64,000 nucleotides of DNA, taken from assembly GCA_018296165.2 (NCBI GenBank), contig JACKQL020000025.1:682001-746000 (forward strand), read 5' to 3'. Positions 44,800-58,100 of the stretch are shown in pieces (the first letter of the stretch is position 1; the number at the start of each line of letters is the position of its first letter). Made by a program: the position numbers and the translations under genes. Under the pieces are notes generated by a model that was not told the DNA's origin, searched no databases, and saw only the letters and a program-made list of their open reading frames with translations. This DNA is from Termitomyces sp. T153. Taxonomy: Eukaryota; Basidiomycota; Agaricomycetes; Agaricales; Lyophyllaceae.

Positions 44800-47549
44800 C
44801 CAGAGTAAATCCGCAAGCCGTTGGCGTTAATACGAGGAAAGTAGGGATAGGAGAGAGTCGACAATGCTAATGATCTTCACTAACTTTTCGTTGACACAGT
44901 GATGGCAGGCTGCCAAACACGACCACTCTGATCGTCGGCGCCGACAGATCCGGACCCGAGCTCTCGACACCGTTCCACAACAATGGACGACGACGACGGC
45001 TGGCTGTCTGACACGTCGACGATGGGAGAAGGTCACGGCGATACTTGGGTGTGTGGAAACGTACTTTCATTCAGTACCACGGCTGACGCGTGATGTCCTG
45101 TTGCATGACATGTAAGTATTTTTTGTTATCATCGTGATTATGATCAAGTCTTGACAGGGACCTCATCGCCGTTCTCTGCGGCCTAATCGTCGTGCCAGCT
45201 TTCCACATCGCTTCGTCTTATCAACTGCTACCTTTTGCTGATGCCATGTAACCACGACCAAATATATCATTCAATTGCCAAAGTAAGTACTGGCTGCTAA
45301 GGTTTCTTCGTATCCTTACATCATGGGAATCCCCCAACGGTCAAATTGAAGCCCACGGGTCGGCTACCAAACAATTGAATTTGCTCACGGACTGCAACGA
45401 TATCCATCTACACGACGACCCCAATCGATTCCTATTGGTAGTCTAACGACCTTCTCTCACGACACATTCGATTTTCCTAATCTTTCGACGAGAAATACAC
45501 TTCAAGGCACCCCGTCCTACTCGCCCGCGTTGTATCAGAGCACAACTCGACAACGAGCGTCAGATAATACCACCATTTAACACGTAGTCAACGTTCTCGA
45601 GGTACCCAACTTGATCTTACCCTTCGTTCACGAGGTAGGTCATATATAGTCCTACTCTCCTCTATCCTCACGCACGACGCTGTAGGACTCGACTGCCCGG
45701 TGTCGGACACGGATCTCATGAGTATTCAGCTTTCGCTCATTGATCTAGGTCCCGGATCTAGTGATCATCAACGGCATCTCTTTGAAACCTGCTATCGCGT
45801 CCCCAACGCCTTGTAGGTTACTTATTTCTCATGCTCTCACGACTTTGAAATGTACCGCCGGTTTCAAGGTTGGTCAAGGTTGGTCAGCGACAATTTTGAG
45901 TACAATCTCGATGACACTGATCACGACTACACTTGATTGTGCCCCTTCTTCCGCCTGGAACCCTGCGTATCTTCATAAGATATTGAGCCTGTGTCTCCTT
46001 TGTATCTTGACTTCGATGAAGCTGTTCTTCCAACACCTGGAACTTCCGACAGAGCTCTACCTCTTCATCTTCTGAATTCTGCTGGCGTTTACGCGCCTCC
46101 CGTGGATGCCTCTAGCGTTGCTGGTTCATAGTACACACAAAAGGCTCGAACTCATCCAAAATTGTCGGAATTATCAGATACCTTAAGCCACGTACAAAGA
46201 CTAGCCGGTGGGCAGTTGTCCTGACTACTTTCATACTAGCGCCTTCGTCGAGTTCCTACCACCGGGCTTTCAAGTTCTTTGATCCATCTTGTGCAGCGTG
46301 TGATTATTTCTCGTTCTCTGCGTTGCACTGTGCATAAGTATATGTTTTTGATCGTTCTCTGTATCATCAACGTCATCAACGATAATTCGAAACACGACTG
46401 CTCATGCACGAGGCAAGGACGATTCGTCGAATCCCCGGTCCCCGGTCATCAAGATTAATATAACAGACCGGTAGAGATCAGCATGACGAGTCCTGAGATG
46501 GCTTTTGGCGGTTGACACTTGGGTGACTCAGACCTTAGATGTACTTTTATGAGAATTTTTTCCTCTGCTTCCCTCTTAGAACAATTTCACTCGATAATTT
46601 TCTACTGATTCAAGCTCGATTCAAGCTGTCAAGAATATGAACCGACTGGTCTCAGCATTTTGGATCTCTTCTGTCAATCACGGTATACATATCAACTTGA
46701 GGCTCGACCTTTTATCATCAAGTATATATCTGGTACGCGAGCTGGAAACCCTATCAGTCAACTGTGTAATCAGTATCCTTATGTCACTTTGGGTTGTCTT
46801 CTGAACCTGGTTAACAACCGATAACGCTCCTCAAAGAGTACATCTGTGGTTGAATACTTGTCAGCTATGATGGCGGAGGAATAGAAAATACCTATACGAA
46901 CAGTACAGCTATTGATCTAGCAGTCAACTTCCGGCTAAACTTCCAACTCAACTTGAGAGAAATTGCTGATTCGCGGAGTCACTGGACAGCTTGTGGAGAA
47001 GCACTTGATGATCAACTTGGAAGCGAAGAAAGAAGATGATTTTCGCTCACGTTGTACTGACGCCACCAGATCCGTCTGGGGATGTGTGTACCTTGTCTTA
47101 GGTACGAGAACGCTTTTGCGCCCCATTATGGTCTTAATCTCTTCGGTGACCTCACTGGAACTTTTGAAATGGATTAATGACCAACTCTATTGCTCTCCTT
47201 ATTGTTAATGCCATCCTTAAACGCTCAAAACAGTTGAATCGTTGCGAAGAGGACATGCGTAGTATTGACTCAGTGATACCATGTATATACTTCTATCCAG
47301 GACATTCCCATGCGGAGGGTCCCTATCCAGACATAGGTTTTGTACCGCAAATATCCTTGCTTTCGATGGCCTTTCATATAACAACGCAGTATCATGAGTT
47401 GATTGAGGGCCGGTCACTTCGCGCTCTCCGCGGGAACTACTTTGAAAGCCCTTGATCTCTCCAACAACTACATCACACAGCCACAATTTTGCCCTGGTTC
47501 ACTACCTCGCTTATCTCTTTCAAGGTGCCTCAACCTCCCCTACGATACG
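44800..47549. other. Long gene-poor stretch, partly degenerate coding DNA
   Basis: Just upstream of the SH3-TBC gene, 44898-45251 on the plus strand has coding character: a CTAAC..ACACAG intron end, an open segment reading LTRDVLLHD, a GT..AG intron (about 45112-45160) and DLIAVLCGLIVVPAFH, with a frame conflict in its first half. It may be the remnant of a helical-repeat gene; I cannot name it. From 45250 to 47400 only short frames with no motif are seen (for example 45761-46075 and 46963-47208). Confidence 0.35.
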
Positions 47550-48773
47550 ATGCCTCGGAGGAAACAATTCTACTCCATTTTCTCCCCTCCCAGTCTTTCT
47601 ATGTCTGAGCTCGTGAAGACTACGCTCGACCACGATGAAACTGACCTCCTTATCGACCAATGGCTTGACCATCGCGGTCATGGCCAACTTGCCTACTATG
47701 AATGGTTTTCGGACATCAGGGAGCGGAGGCACGCCGTACTGTCTCAGAAGAAACAGATTCTTGCGTGGAACAAGGGCGAATTTGTGCCAGAGAACGTCTT
47801 CTGCCGCACAGTTGATACAGGGCGCTTGATACCTCTCGACAGAACATGGACCACACACGTTTATCACCATCATTCATTCAAGGATCGTGGCCTACCTATG
47901 AAGCCCGTAGTTTTCACGATAGTGAGTACCTCGAATCTCACTGCCTCTCATCTTTATCTGATGATATATAAATGGGCAGCTTCCTGAACTTATGCTATTG
48001 CGTGGGATGCATGATGTGGGCTGTGATGAGATCTACATAATCGTCACCGACTTGAAGCGGCAAGAGATGGACGATGTTACAGAGTACTTCAAGATGGTGT
48101 GCCGCTATTCCTCCGGTCGCACTCGTAAACCAAGTATGGAAAGAAGAATTCGTTACGAACGTGAGCACTCTTCTCCTTGTCTTAGTCAGGTTGCTCCATG
48201 ATGTATGTTTGGATTGTTCTAGACATGCGACTGACACATACACTTCTCCGTCAACGTCGCACTCCGTGTTTCCCCCAGATCGATCTCGTCGTCCGCGCCC
48301 TCCTGTATGAGAAACAGCCCCGCTTTTTCGTGCTCTTCTCGCACCACGGTACATCATATTCCCAAATTTTCTTCACTCATACCTCGTATGTTCCCGATGC
48401 GGATATCTTCTACGACTTACCTACGGGCTGCCCAAATCCATGTTGCAACGATGACTGCGAGATGATACGTTTCCCGCGGCGGGGACTGGAGACGGCAACT
48501 GTGTTGAATATCTGGGGCAAGGGTCGACGCAGAAAGATTCAAACACGTTCGATGTGTAATTGGGTCGACTGCAATGTGTTATTTGCCAACGAGGATTCTG
48601 GCAGTACGACAGGCAGCGGCTCGGATATTAGTGTGAGATCCAGCGATAGTGGAGACGACAGAATCACGGGGCAAACATGCAGCAAGTGCAAGCTTGTCAA
48701 GTACTGTTCTGTTGATCATCAAAGGAAGGATTGGGAAGAGCATCGGCGAGTTTGTGTCAAACCTATTGTTTGA
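47550..48773 (+). CDS. MYND-finger domain protein
   Basis: Exons 47550-47921 and 47980-48160 (GT at 48161) are clear; the last exon ends at 48773. The junction into the last exon is unresolved: an acceptor after TTGTTCTAG (about 48223) keeps the frame, but adds about 19 residues that look unlike the family, and a CAG at about 48291 would need another donor. The N-terminal part reads LDHRGHGQLAYYEWFSDI and VFCRTVDTGRLIPLDRTW, features of an Agaricomycete family. The C-terminal MYND finger is complete: CNWVDC, CSKCKLVKYC, DHQRKDWEEHRRVC. MYND fingers bind Pro-rich peptides and two zinc ions. Cellular role unknown. It belongs to a common mushroom group of MYND proteins, as does the pseudogene at 31129. 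Confidence 0.78.
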
Positions 48774-48982
48774 TCTAGGATGTCATAGGATGTCATATGC
48801 TTGGACTGTGATATTTATCTTTTGCTGAAGTGCGCGTATCATATGGTAGACATTCACTGATATTATTATTGTACCAACTCTTGTATGTGTATCTACTTAT
48901 TACTTGTTTCCTGCTGACCACCACGTCATTGAATCGACGGACTCCGGAATCGAATCTTGATCAACAACTCACATCATCTATC

Positions 48983-50072
48983 ATGGCTCTCCGGTACCTC
49001 ACTGCCAGACTTGCTCAGCAAGTGAGCTAATGGAATGCTCTGTACATTGAAAGTTGCTCAAACATGTCCCAGATTGACGAGGAACTCATGGGTCCCCTTG
49101 GGGCTTTCAGCCTTGATCAGGTGAGGCTTGATCATAAATCTCGCTGTAGTAGTTTGTACTCAATGGAGTCTTCAGCTGATGGAGCTTGCAGGCCTAGCTT
49201 GCGCTCAGGCTCTTGCTACAGTGTACAAGAAGGAGAAGTATCCACGTGTGTTGGTTTGTTGTGGACCGGGGAACCAAGGTGTCTCCTAAGACTGTCGTTT
49301 CATCATGCAGAGGTAACATGTTTATCCAGGCGGGGATGGCTTGGTTGCTGCTCGACATCTAGGTGAGTTGTGTATGCCAACTTCATGTCGACTTATGCAG
49401 AGAATATCCAGGGATGTTTGGGTACAAGCCCACGATCTATATGCCGAAGGTACTTGCTACCTTGATTGCATCTGTCAAGATATTTAACACGCTTTCCTCT
49501 TTAGCCTGGATCCAAGGATTACTACAAGGTAATCTAGAGTCCTTTTCATTGACTCTCTAGCTAAGGTCTCTTTCTAGCGCTTACAAACCCAGTGCGACAA
49601 CATGAAAATCACTACGCTACCCCCTTCACCTGACACCGACTCTCTGCGCACAGCACTAAGCTCTAGCGATGTCATTCTCGACGCTATCTTTGGTTTCTCC
49701 TTTAAAGGTCCCATTCGTGCGCCATTTGACGTCGCTCTTCCACTCCTTACAGAGTCTGGCCTCCCCATTGTCTCCGTTGATATACCGTCAGGTTGGGATG
49801 TCGAAGAGGGGAACACCACAGGAGTCGGCCTAAATCCTCGCGTCCTTGTCAGCCTGACTGCACCAAAAGAAGGCGTGAAGGGATTCACCGGACGACATTT
49901 CCTTGGTGGAAGATTTATCCCGAGGTACGAGCAGCTGTCTTTATCATGTCAGTCATCAATTGATGTGTGTTGCAGGACTCTAGAAGAGAAATATGCTTTG
50001 AACTTGCCGCAATATCCAGGCACAGACCAGATTGTCGAGCTTCCTTCTCTTGAGTCGTCCCAGAAGCTATGA
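48983..50072 (+). CDS. NAXE: NAD(P)H-hydrate epimerase
   Basis: Eight exons close a frame of 245 aa: 48983-49021, 49073-49120, 49176-49278, 49330-49362, 49403-49449, 49505-49528, 49578-49924, 49976-50072. The YjeF_N fold is shown by [40 protein letters not shown], the SSSDVILDAIFGFSFKG loop with the catalytic Asp, and SVDIPSGWDV. The enzyme interconverts R and S forms of damaged (hydrated) NADH and NADPH so that the dehydratase can restore them; eukaryotic forms act in cytosol and mitochondria. Length matches the yeast and animal enzymes without a long targeting sequence. The acceptor at 49402 (AG after CAG) was chosen to keep the EYPGMFGYKP reading. Confidence 0.92.
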
Positions 50073-50533
50073 AATCTGACAGCTCATCCGAGGTGATGTT
50101 GTCACCCCTTATAAACTCATGTCACTCGCGAGGATATGCAGGCAGGATTTATTTGAATGGTTAAAAGTTACATACTATCAAAACATAGTGTAGCGACAAC
50201 TCTCGTCCGGGTGAAGGCTCCGAAGAACTTGAGGAGTGGACCTCGGTCTCTTTGCCCATGCCACCATGTAACATTGGTATCTGTTCTCCGTTTTCCCTAT
50301 GTAGGATCCTACCTATGGCTGTCGTGGCGTATCTTCGTAGATCTTATGGATATCCTTCGAATGCGCTGTCATGATCGTCATATATCCACATAAGTAATAC
50401 ACCGTCGTATTATATGTATGTACGGGTACAGAACTTGACATTACTTTTTTCGGCTTAGGCAATAGGAAAATCATCAAATGATAAGTAATCGTTATAGAGC
50501 TTCACAGAGACTCACAGGTCTTTCCTTCTGGGC
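50073..50533. other. Intergenic
   Basis: Between the converging epimerase and F-box genes. Nothing recognisable. Confidence 0.5.
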
Positions 50534-51895
50534 TCAGCCATGGTGTCGTCTGTGCATACGAGGGAAGAGAGGCTTTTCTCGTATAATCACTTCGAAAACG
50601 ACACCCAAAGCCGTACTCTCCTTCTCCTCGAAGGCAAATAACTCAGCGGCATCAGGTTTAAAGGGTGGAGTAACTTGAATCATGCGCAGACTGGGCAATT
50701 TGCCGGCGCGAACTGCGATGAAAATGTCTTCGATTTGTGGCTGGGGATGCATAAAGCAATCCCAGATAGCCAGCTCAACAACCTCGAGGCATAAGTGAGG
50801 ATTTCTGAAGTGCGAATTAGGAAAACTGCTGAATTCAATGGATAGGATTAAGAACCGCAACTGAGGAAAGAAGCCAATTATTTGAGCAATGGAAGCGCCG
50901 TTTCCAGCATATGTAAGGTGTGTAAGAGAATCTGGAAAAGAGCCCAGGCTACTGCTGAGACATTCAGTCTCGAAATAAGAGTACATGTCGAGATGGCGCA
51001 GACGAGGGAAGTTGAACTGAATTATCCTATTCGGATCAAAGGCATCGAGACGTAATGTGTGTAGATGTGAAAGAGTATATGGTGCAGAGGTGGTGAATGG
51101 CGGCCAACAGGAATTCTCTTTTGCTACCTTGAATTCCGACACAGTCGATACGTTGAAGTAACTGGAGGGTTTCGAATAGTCCCAATCATCTCGGAATACC
51201 ATAGGTGGGAAACATCTTCCTTGAGGAATGACGAGCCGGGTTGGTTCTTCGTCGTCGTAAGCGTCCCTCAGGGGGTCAAAGTTCTTGACATGAGCAATAC
51301 TACATACTTCGAGCTGTGTGAGGTATCGTAACATCATCTCCACTCGGTCCATGCGGATCCCAAACCCATACAATTCAAGGCGCCGGATGGTCTTCGCACA
51401 GCACGCTGCAATAGTTTTCCACAAAGCCTTATGAGTAAGGTGAGGCGCATTTCGGTGGATTTTAACTATTCGGGCCACCAGAGTTTCCAGGTTGGGACAC
51501 GCAGGAATTAGTCCTCAGAAAGTATGACTACCCTCGTACCAAGCCTCGTCATTGTACGTTGAAGCGGTACCAACACCTAGATAAAAGTCAAGGCGCCGGC
51601 ATCGGTGGCCTCGGGGAATGGTAGATCCTGCAGGTATGGACTGCAAACGTTGCAGAACGATTGGAACATATTCGAACCGGAATATCATCACAACCTCATA
51701 GAGATAGATCTCCATGACACTGTGGAAAGTCTTCGAAACCAGAGAGAGAGAAACTTTTGTTTTCATGGAATTGAAGAATTGTTTGAGCACTGCATCGCGG
51801 CTCTCAAGATAGATGGAAAGAGAAGTGTCGAGTACTTCTGAGACAAGTGTTGCTTGTCGAACAATAGCGGATAACACCTCCACAGGAATTAACAT
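50534..51895 (-). pseudogene. F-box/LRR-type protein with one in-frame TGA
   Basis: One continuous frame reads from ATG 51895 to 50534, interrupted only by TGA at 51517-51515. The N-terminus begins IPVEVLSAIV, an F-box-like start, and continues KVSLSLVSKTFHSVMEIYLY. The part after the stop has CPNLETLVARIVKIH, RRLELYGFGIRMDRVEMMLRYL and several leucine-rich stretches (LRHLDMYSYF; LRFLILSIEF). No intron of normal size removes the TGA. F-box proteins recruit substrates to SCF ubiquitin ligases. The gene is probably newly broken, although a sequencing error or readthrough would also explain the pattern. A more degenerate relative lies at 22220-22750. Confidence 0.75.
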
Positions 51896-53740
51896 GCTGT
51901 TTGGCGTGTACGTATCGAAGGATAAATCTCAGAGCGTGCAGCTGTTGGACACTGGAGATTCGGGATTCTCCGATGAGCTCACAAGTTACAACATGCCCCT
52001 TACGACTGCTTCTTAAAAGTATATGTCATTCTGATGAAACAGCGAAGCACAATGCTTCTACACACTGCCATCAAGTAGGGAACTGAGATCCTCTCAGTAT
52101 ACAACCTCACAACTGGTTTACTGACATAGGTAGTATTGCTTCGACAAAGTAAGAAGCGGTCCATATTTTGTTAGTACTTGTAACTTGTATAACACAGATA
52201 TGATGTGCAAGTACGCACAGATCGCGTACAAACCGCGTCGTGTCCAAACGAGTCTCATTTCATCAAGCTTCTGGCGACTGGTCAAGGCCGCGTTTGACGA
52301 CGGCCCGAGAAGAACGAATGGAAAAGATGTCTACGATACAGTCATTCATTTGGCTTTCGGTCATCCCCTACTGAACGAATGGGCGAGTGCGGTGAGGTGC
52401 TAATAACAGTGGATCTGAACTTCCGTTCGGCAACTGTGATTTCCTCACCAGATACATGGGGCAAGAATACCGTAACAAGATCAATCATTGCTACATAAAT
52501 AGTCTCGTATTATGAATGGTATGGAGGCACGAAATTAATGCTTGCTTGTCGAAGCAAGCGCCACTGCAACCCCTGCACACCCCCGCATCCTACCCTCGCG
52601 GGAGACATCAAGCAAAGTTACGTGGACCTATTGGCTCAACCTGGATCTGGAGACGAACTGGATGCTCTCATGCCTGAAACAACGAGCAAGAAAACAAAGA
52701 CAGTATTTCAGAAACTCCGTCCTTTCCTCTCCCACTAAACTCAAGTTGTGCCCTACTCAAGTTGTGCCCTGTTCGTCCGCCTGTGTTAGGCTATTTCCGA
52801 TGTTCTCCACTACAAACTCCTCCTTGTTATGAGTCGGACGATGAAGCAGTGAATGTCGACGAAACCAAAGTTGTCCTCTTAGGAAACATTCGAGAAGAAA
52901 AGAGATGATATTGAGCCGCCAATACGTCTGAATCGCTACTGCTCTCTTTCTCGGTCACATCCAATGGTATGGTGTGGACAGACGTGTGAATCGTATACAG
53001 AAGCAGGGCTGAGCATTATAAATCGTCGACGTTGGAGTTGCATGGGCATTCACTCCATATTCGAGTGTAGACGTTGACGACTACTATGCTTTTAGGTGAT
53101 ACCTGTTTAACCTTTTCTCGATATCTTCTTTCCCAAATTATAACACCATTTCCTTCATTTAGCAGTAGGAAGACTAAGGCTGTGTGTAGATTGTTCGATG
53201 GATACCCACTTTCCGAGGAAAGGCAATAGCTGTGGTTTGTCTATCCTCTTGTCAGAGTATGTCTCGCTTGAATATGATTCAGGTTAAATATCATTCAAGC
53301 AAGAACATAGAACGGTGGATCACTAGGATGAATATGACGTGTAGGATATTCTCAAGCACTTGCCGAAGAAGGCGACCGACAGATCAATGAAACCCCCTAA
53401 CAACGCCACACCGCGCTGTCCGGGTTTTGGTACGGAATAATTCGGAGTCAGAACCAAGAACGATTTTCAAGAATCACAAAAATATGATCACTCGATTAAC
53501 ATTAGAGCCCTCTCTTTGATAGTGCCTTCATTATGCATCCCACGTGTTTCTCAATAAGGCAACAGTAGCGAAGGGGATACCTCAAAATGATAAAGATCGA
53601 TTCCGCTACGGCCCGATTGTTGGTCTGCTAATTCCTTCGGGCTGCGTTACTCGGGGTTGGGAAATCAGCAGGGATATAAGAAATTAAGTCCAAAAACGGT
53701 GGACGTCGACGGGACCTTTCTGATCCGGAATCTCAGCTGT
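51896..53740. other. Gene-poor stretch with unplaced fragments
   Basis: Short frames at 52185-52403 (SFWRLVKAAFDDGPR) and 52538-52738 have mild coding character but neither starts nor connects cleanly, and I know no family. The rest has no supported gene. The F-box gene promoter should lie near 51900. Confidence 0.35.
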
Positions 53741-55124
53741 ATGGAATCCTCCAGTGAAGTATTTTCGTTGCTCCATTCCATTGGAGTTCACAGTGTAAGA
53801 CCTCAATATCGTACATTGCATGTTTTATGGTGGATGCTAATCTCTCGCCAGTATATTAACAGTATGCAAGTATATACTGACTAGGCTGCTTCCGAGGCTA
53901 ACAATAGGTCGACCTAGCTGCCTCTTTCATGGTACTGGTTCGTGAGCTTGAGTCCTACCATCTCTGACGCCTTCGAGATAACTATGCTCTGGCAGGTGTA
54001 CGACTATATGCTGTGTGCCCTGCTCGAAATTAAGTTCATTTGGGCTGCTTCTTGGACCCTGCCAAAGCTTCTCTACCTCCTCACCCGATACATCCCATTT
54101 TTCACATTTGGTACGCTTCTATATTGTAAGATGCCCTGCATGCTTCTTTCATCACAAACCTATTGGATGAATAAACCACTGTTATTGGCAGTTGATCACA
54201 ACCCATCTTCTGATGATGCCTGTAGACAATCAGATAAATTTGCTGCTTGTGAGTGCCCTACACAAATAACCCCTGGCAAAAATTTTCCAGCACTTCTTGT
54301 TTACCATACAGGGAGTATCAATATCTCTATGTGTACTGCTGGACGTGAGGTACCTTCGATACGCTCTTACCCTGAGCACTGAACCTCTTACTACAGTTAT
54401 TTTCGTGATCCGTACATGGGCAGTTTGGAATCGAGATCGCAAAGTAGGCCTTCTACTAAGTGTACTTACAATCAGTGATGGAATCAGCGGGTTTATTGTG
54501 TTGAACATTTGGGCAAAGGATCTCAAGGGTCAGCTGAAGTTTCAAACATTTGTACCTGTATGGCCACTTATATTTTCAACCCAGCTCCATCCGTACCTAT
54601 CAAATGGAAAATCTACCAATGCTTCAACGTAACAGAGAGTCATCTCACCTCTGTCTCCTTTGGTCTTATACTTCCTCTGTATGCTGGTAAGTATTGTGTT
54701 TGTCATTGGATAGTTGTTCATTGCCTACAAATAGTCTCGTTGTTACTATTGCTTGTCAGGGCATATATGCATCTGAGTGTGTCCAAAAACCCATGATGAT
54801 CCTTTTCAATTTGATTCCGACGTGGTCGGCCATTTTGTAGAGGATGGCACAAGTGAATCCAAATTCATATGCCTTGTGCATATACAGGGTCTGCTCCCTT
54901 TCAATTCACTCTTCTATATAGTTATTGACCTCATTGATAGGTATAATGTATTATATCTATCTCTTCTGTTTCTCCCTTCTGAATATGGTTTTCAACCTGG
55001 TCCTACCTGTACATCATTTTGCTATTCCTGCTATATGCTTGCTGATATGTTTTTGGGGGCAGCCAATATACTTGAACCTGTTGTCAAAGTATATTCCTCC
55101 AATCATCTCTGGATGACTTATTAA
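53741..55124 (+). CDS. DUF6533-like seven-helix membrane protein
   Basis: Clear exons at the 5' end: 53741-53794, 53852-53869, 53908-53931 and 53996-54111, all with GT..AG borders, giving YINSMQVDLAASFM, VYDYMLCALLEIKFIWAASW and TLPKLLYLLTRYIPFF, the N-terminal pattern of DUF6533 fungal proteins. Downstream coding segments are evident but splice sites are less sure: about 54340-54530 (TVIFVIRTWAVWNRDRKVGL), 54575-54690 and 54925-55030 (YYIYLFCFSLLNMVFNLVLP). The family has about seven helices and an unknown role, sometimes compared to receptors. The intron after 54111 is long and AT-rich and may contain an insertion. The 3' end is unresolved. Confidence 0.6.
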
Positions 55125-58100
55125 CCAATAGTAGAATGCAGCAAGTTGTGAGTTCGACCTTGGCATGTAGGATGCTCTTGGAACTTCGAGCATCCTCACC
55201 AGACCAGGCAGCCAATGGATTTGAGAGCAGCTTAAGCAGACTTGATTTCATGCAAACTGTTGAGCCAGATGGGGTTGAGGCCTATTAAACTATCAACCTC
55301 CCAAGATTGTTACTGCCAAGTACTATATAGCTTGGAACTCAGTGGACAAGAACGTTACATATTTCTCAGTTTGGTCAACACCAGTAATATACTGTATATT
55401 TTCATTCCATGGTAAAGGTATAGTGGTAAAGTTATAGTGGTAAAGTGTTGATATCATTCTGATTTAACCTGAGTACTTCTCAGGTTATCCTTTTGTACAA
55501 ATATTTGATATTCCCAGATCAAAGGCTGCCTTCATGACATAAATACATCAAGAAAATTTGATCTAAGTTCATATCAATAGTACTAATACATACCATACAC
55601 AAGTGCCCCAACTGATACAGGTCTATCATAGACATCCTATTATGTATGCAGGTGTCTATAGACACCAATTCCATAAATTCTTGTACATTTCTGTTGACAT
55701 CCTAGTGATTTGTACAATGCATGTACAGTGCCTATGGAGATATCCCAACAGTTGTGGACATCATCATGATGAAGATATTTATTGGCTGTGATTAGATCCA
55801 TTTATGTATCATGGAGCTAATACAAGCTGACAGCTTATTGAATTTCTCAATATTGAATTCATTAGATCTGAATCAGCTACTCAAATACTATAATCTACAT
55901 TATTGTGTCAAAACAAAATGTTTTTACCAGATCAATGAGATGCTCAAAAATGTGACAATCACATGTACACCTGGAGGAGAAGTGCAAAGTGGATATGAAT
56001 CCCTTAGGGAGTTTCTTCTTTGATGACTTCTATCTAGGTCAGTAACTTTTGGAATGAAAGAGTTTTCACTTCAACAAACTTTCTCTAGAATTGGCATTGT
56101 GAATTCTCTTTTTGGACTACACACATTGCACCCTGTTCATTAGCTAAAGCTTTGTATCTTACCCCTGATTTTGTTGCATGGCTACCTATGCCAAACCCCC
56201 CATATTCCTGCAAAGATCAAGTGAAGTTACTTGATAAGCTATGCATAGCAATACCAGAGGAGGAATTGAGCAAGCTGAGCATGGAGGAGAGAGTGTTGCA
56301 ACTATCAACTAGATCCAAAAAAGCCATGCCTTGCTTTTGTCTATAGCACAGACACTAAACAAAGCAGCAAAGGCAGGATTGACATCATCAGAAGGGGCAG
56401 GTGCAGGTGCAGACAAAGGGACTGAGTTATATCCTTCAGTACAAGGCACTGCACTGTAGAAGGTCTCAGAGTGATGAAAATCAGATAGGTTGTGCTCTAG
56501 GGACACAATGTGTTCTTTATGAGTCATCAGATGGGGCCTACCTAACACTATCTAGATAAAGAACCTCATGAATTATGACTTAGTGAGCCACTTGAGTCAG
56601 TTTTGCTGATGAGATGTTCTTGGCTCACTGTCTGGGGTGTAAACAATGTCATTTGTCAATGTGTTTCTTTGCTGGTGTAGTAAGAGATCATAGTGCTATC
56701 AGGCAGGACTATCTTTCCTTTGGTGTTATGATCATTGATCAATGCATCTACATTTTTGCTAAGGGTGCTACTACCTGTTATTCCAAAAGAGAGATTGGAT
56801 ATCCCAGCAGATCAGCTTGCAGAAAGAGTTATACAGGAATCAAATAATTTCATCATAGCACTGAACAACCAAATGACTCCAAAAATAAACCAGGCCCAGT
56901 ATACTGATACACACCAATTTCGAGAGATTTTGGACAAAGTGGGGGACAAAGTGATGTTGCCTTTAGCAAATCAAATATGCAATTACATTCAAAAAAGTAA
57001 GAGTGGGATGGGAGAGTAACATAATTCATGCCATGACAGGATGGACCATATACTGTGATAGAGGCATATCCAGAATCCTCAGAATACATTTTTGACTTGT
57101 CTGAAGGCATGAATATTGTCAACTGTTCCAAGGTCTACAAAGTAGATGAGGTTTTTCTACTTGATTATGTGCTGAAAAATGTCTGCAATTTTTGTTTCCA
57201 CATGATTGATATACCACATGATATCTACCTGCTACCCACTTGTCCACACTTTTTGCTCCCTTCTGGCTATCTTTTCTGGCTAACATTGCTGTCTGCACTT
57301 TTTGCTCCCTTCTGGCTATCTTTTCTGGCTAACATTGTTGCCAGCACTTTTTGCTCCCTTTCAGCTTTGTTTTCCCTCTTTTTATGTTTTTCCTTTTTTT
57401 TCTTTTTTTATTTATTTTATTTTATTTTTTCTTTTTCTTCTTTTCTTCTTTTTGTTTTTTTATATCTTTTCTTTTCATATATTTTATATTTGCATTTTTT
57501 GACATGACTTAATGTTCTTCTATCTATTGCACTATATATGTTCACTGATTTGCATTTAATGATTTGGAGGGTATGGCTGGATTTGAGGTCTATCTTATCA
57601 TCTGTATGGCTTTTGTCAATCTGTGGAACAATTTTGCTCCAACATCTAATCACATAATATTCTCATGTGCTAATCATGGGCATGTGATTGAACTTTTATG
57701 ACTCTCCTATTCATAGTCAATATTACTATATTAATATTTTGATGTCTATCTATGATAAATGGAAGCTGAGATTGCATCCACATATGCCATGATAGACCTA
57801 GTGAATAAAGAATAAAATATATATGTTGTGTAACAATCTTTGCTCCAACAACTGATTGCATAATCTTCTCACATGCTCAGTATGGCATGAGATTGAACTT
57901 ATGCACCTATTTAGTGTGAACAGTCAATCTTATTATATGCCCTGAATGTCACAGGGGAAGCTGGCACAGAGCATGGTCAAAATCATGTATGATAATATTG
58001 TTGACCAAAAGAGGTTCAATTAGCGATCATTTAGAAAATTTCTGGTTACATACAGATTCTCCATGTCAGTCTTGTGGAAAGAATCTTATAAGGGTCTTCC

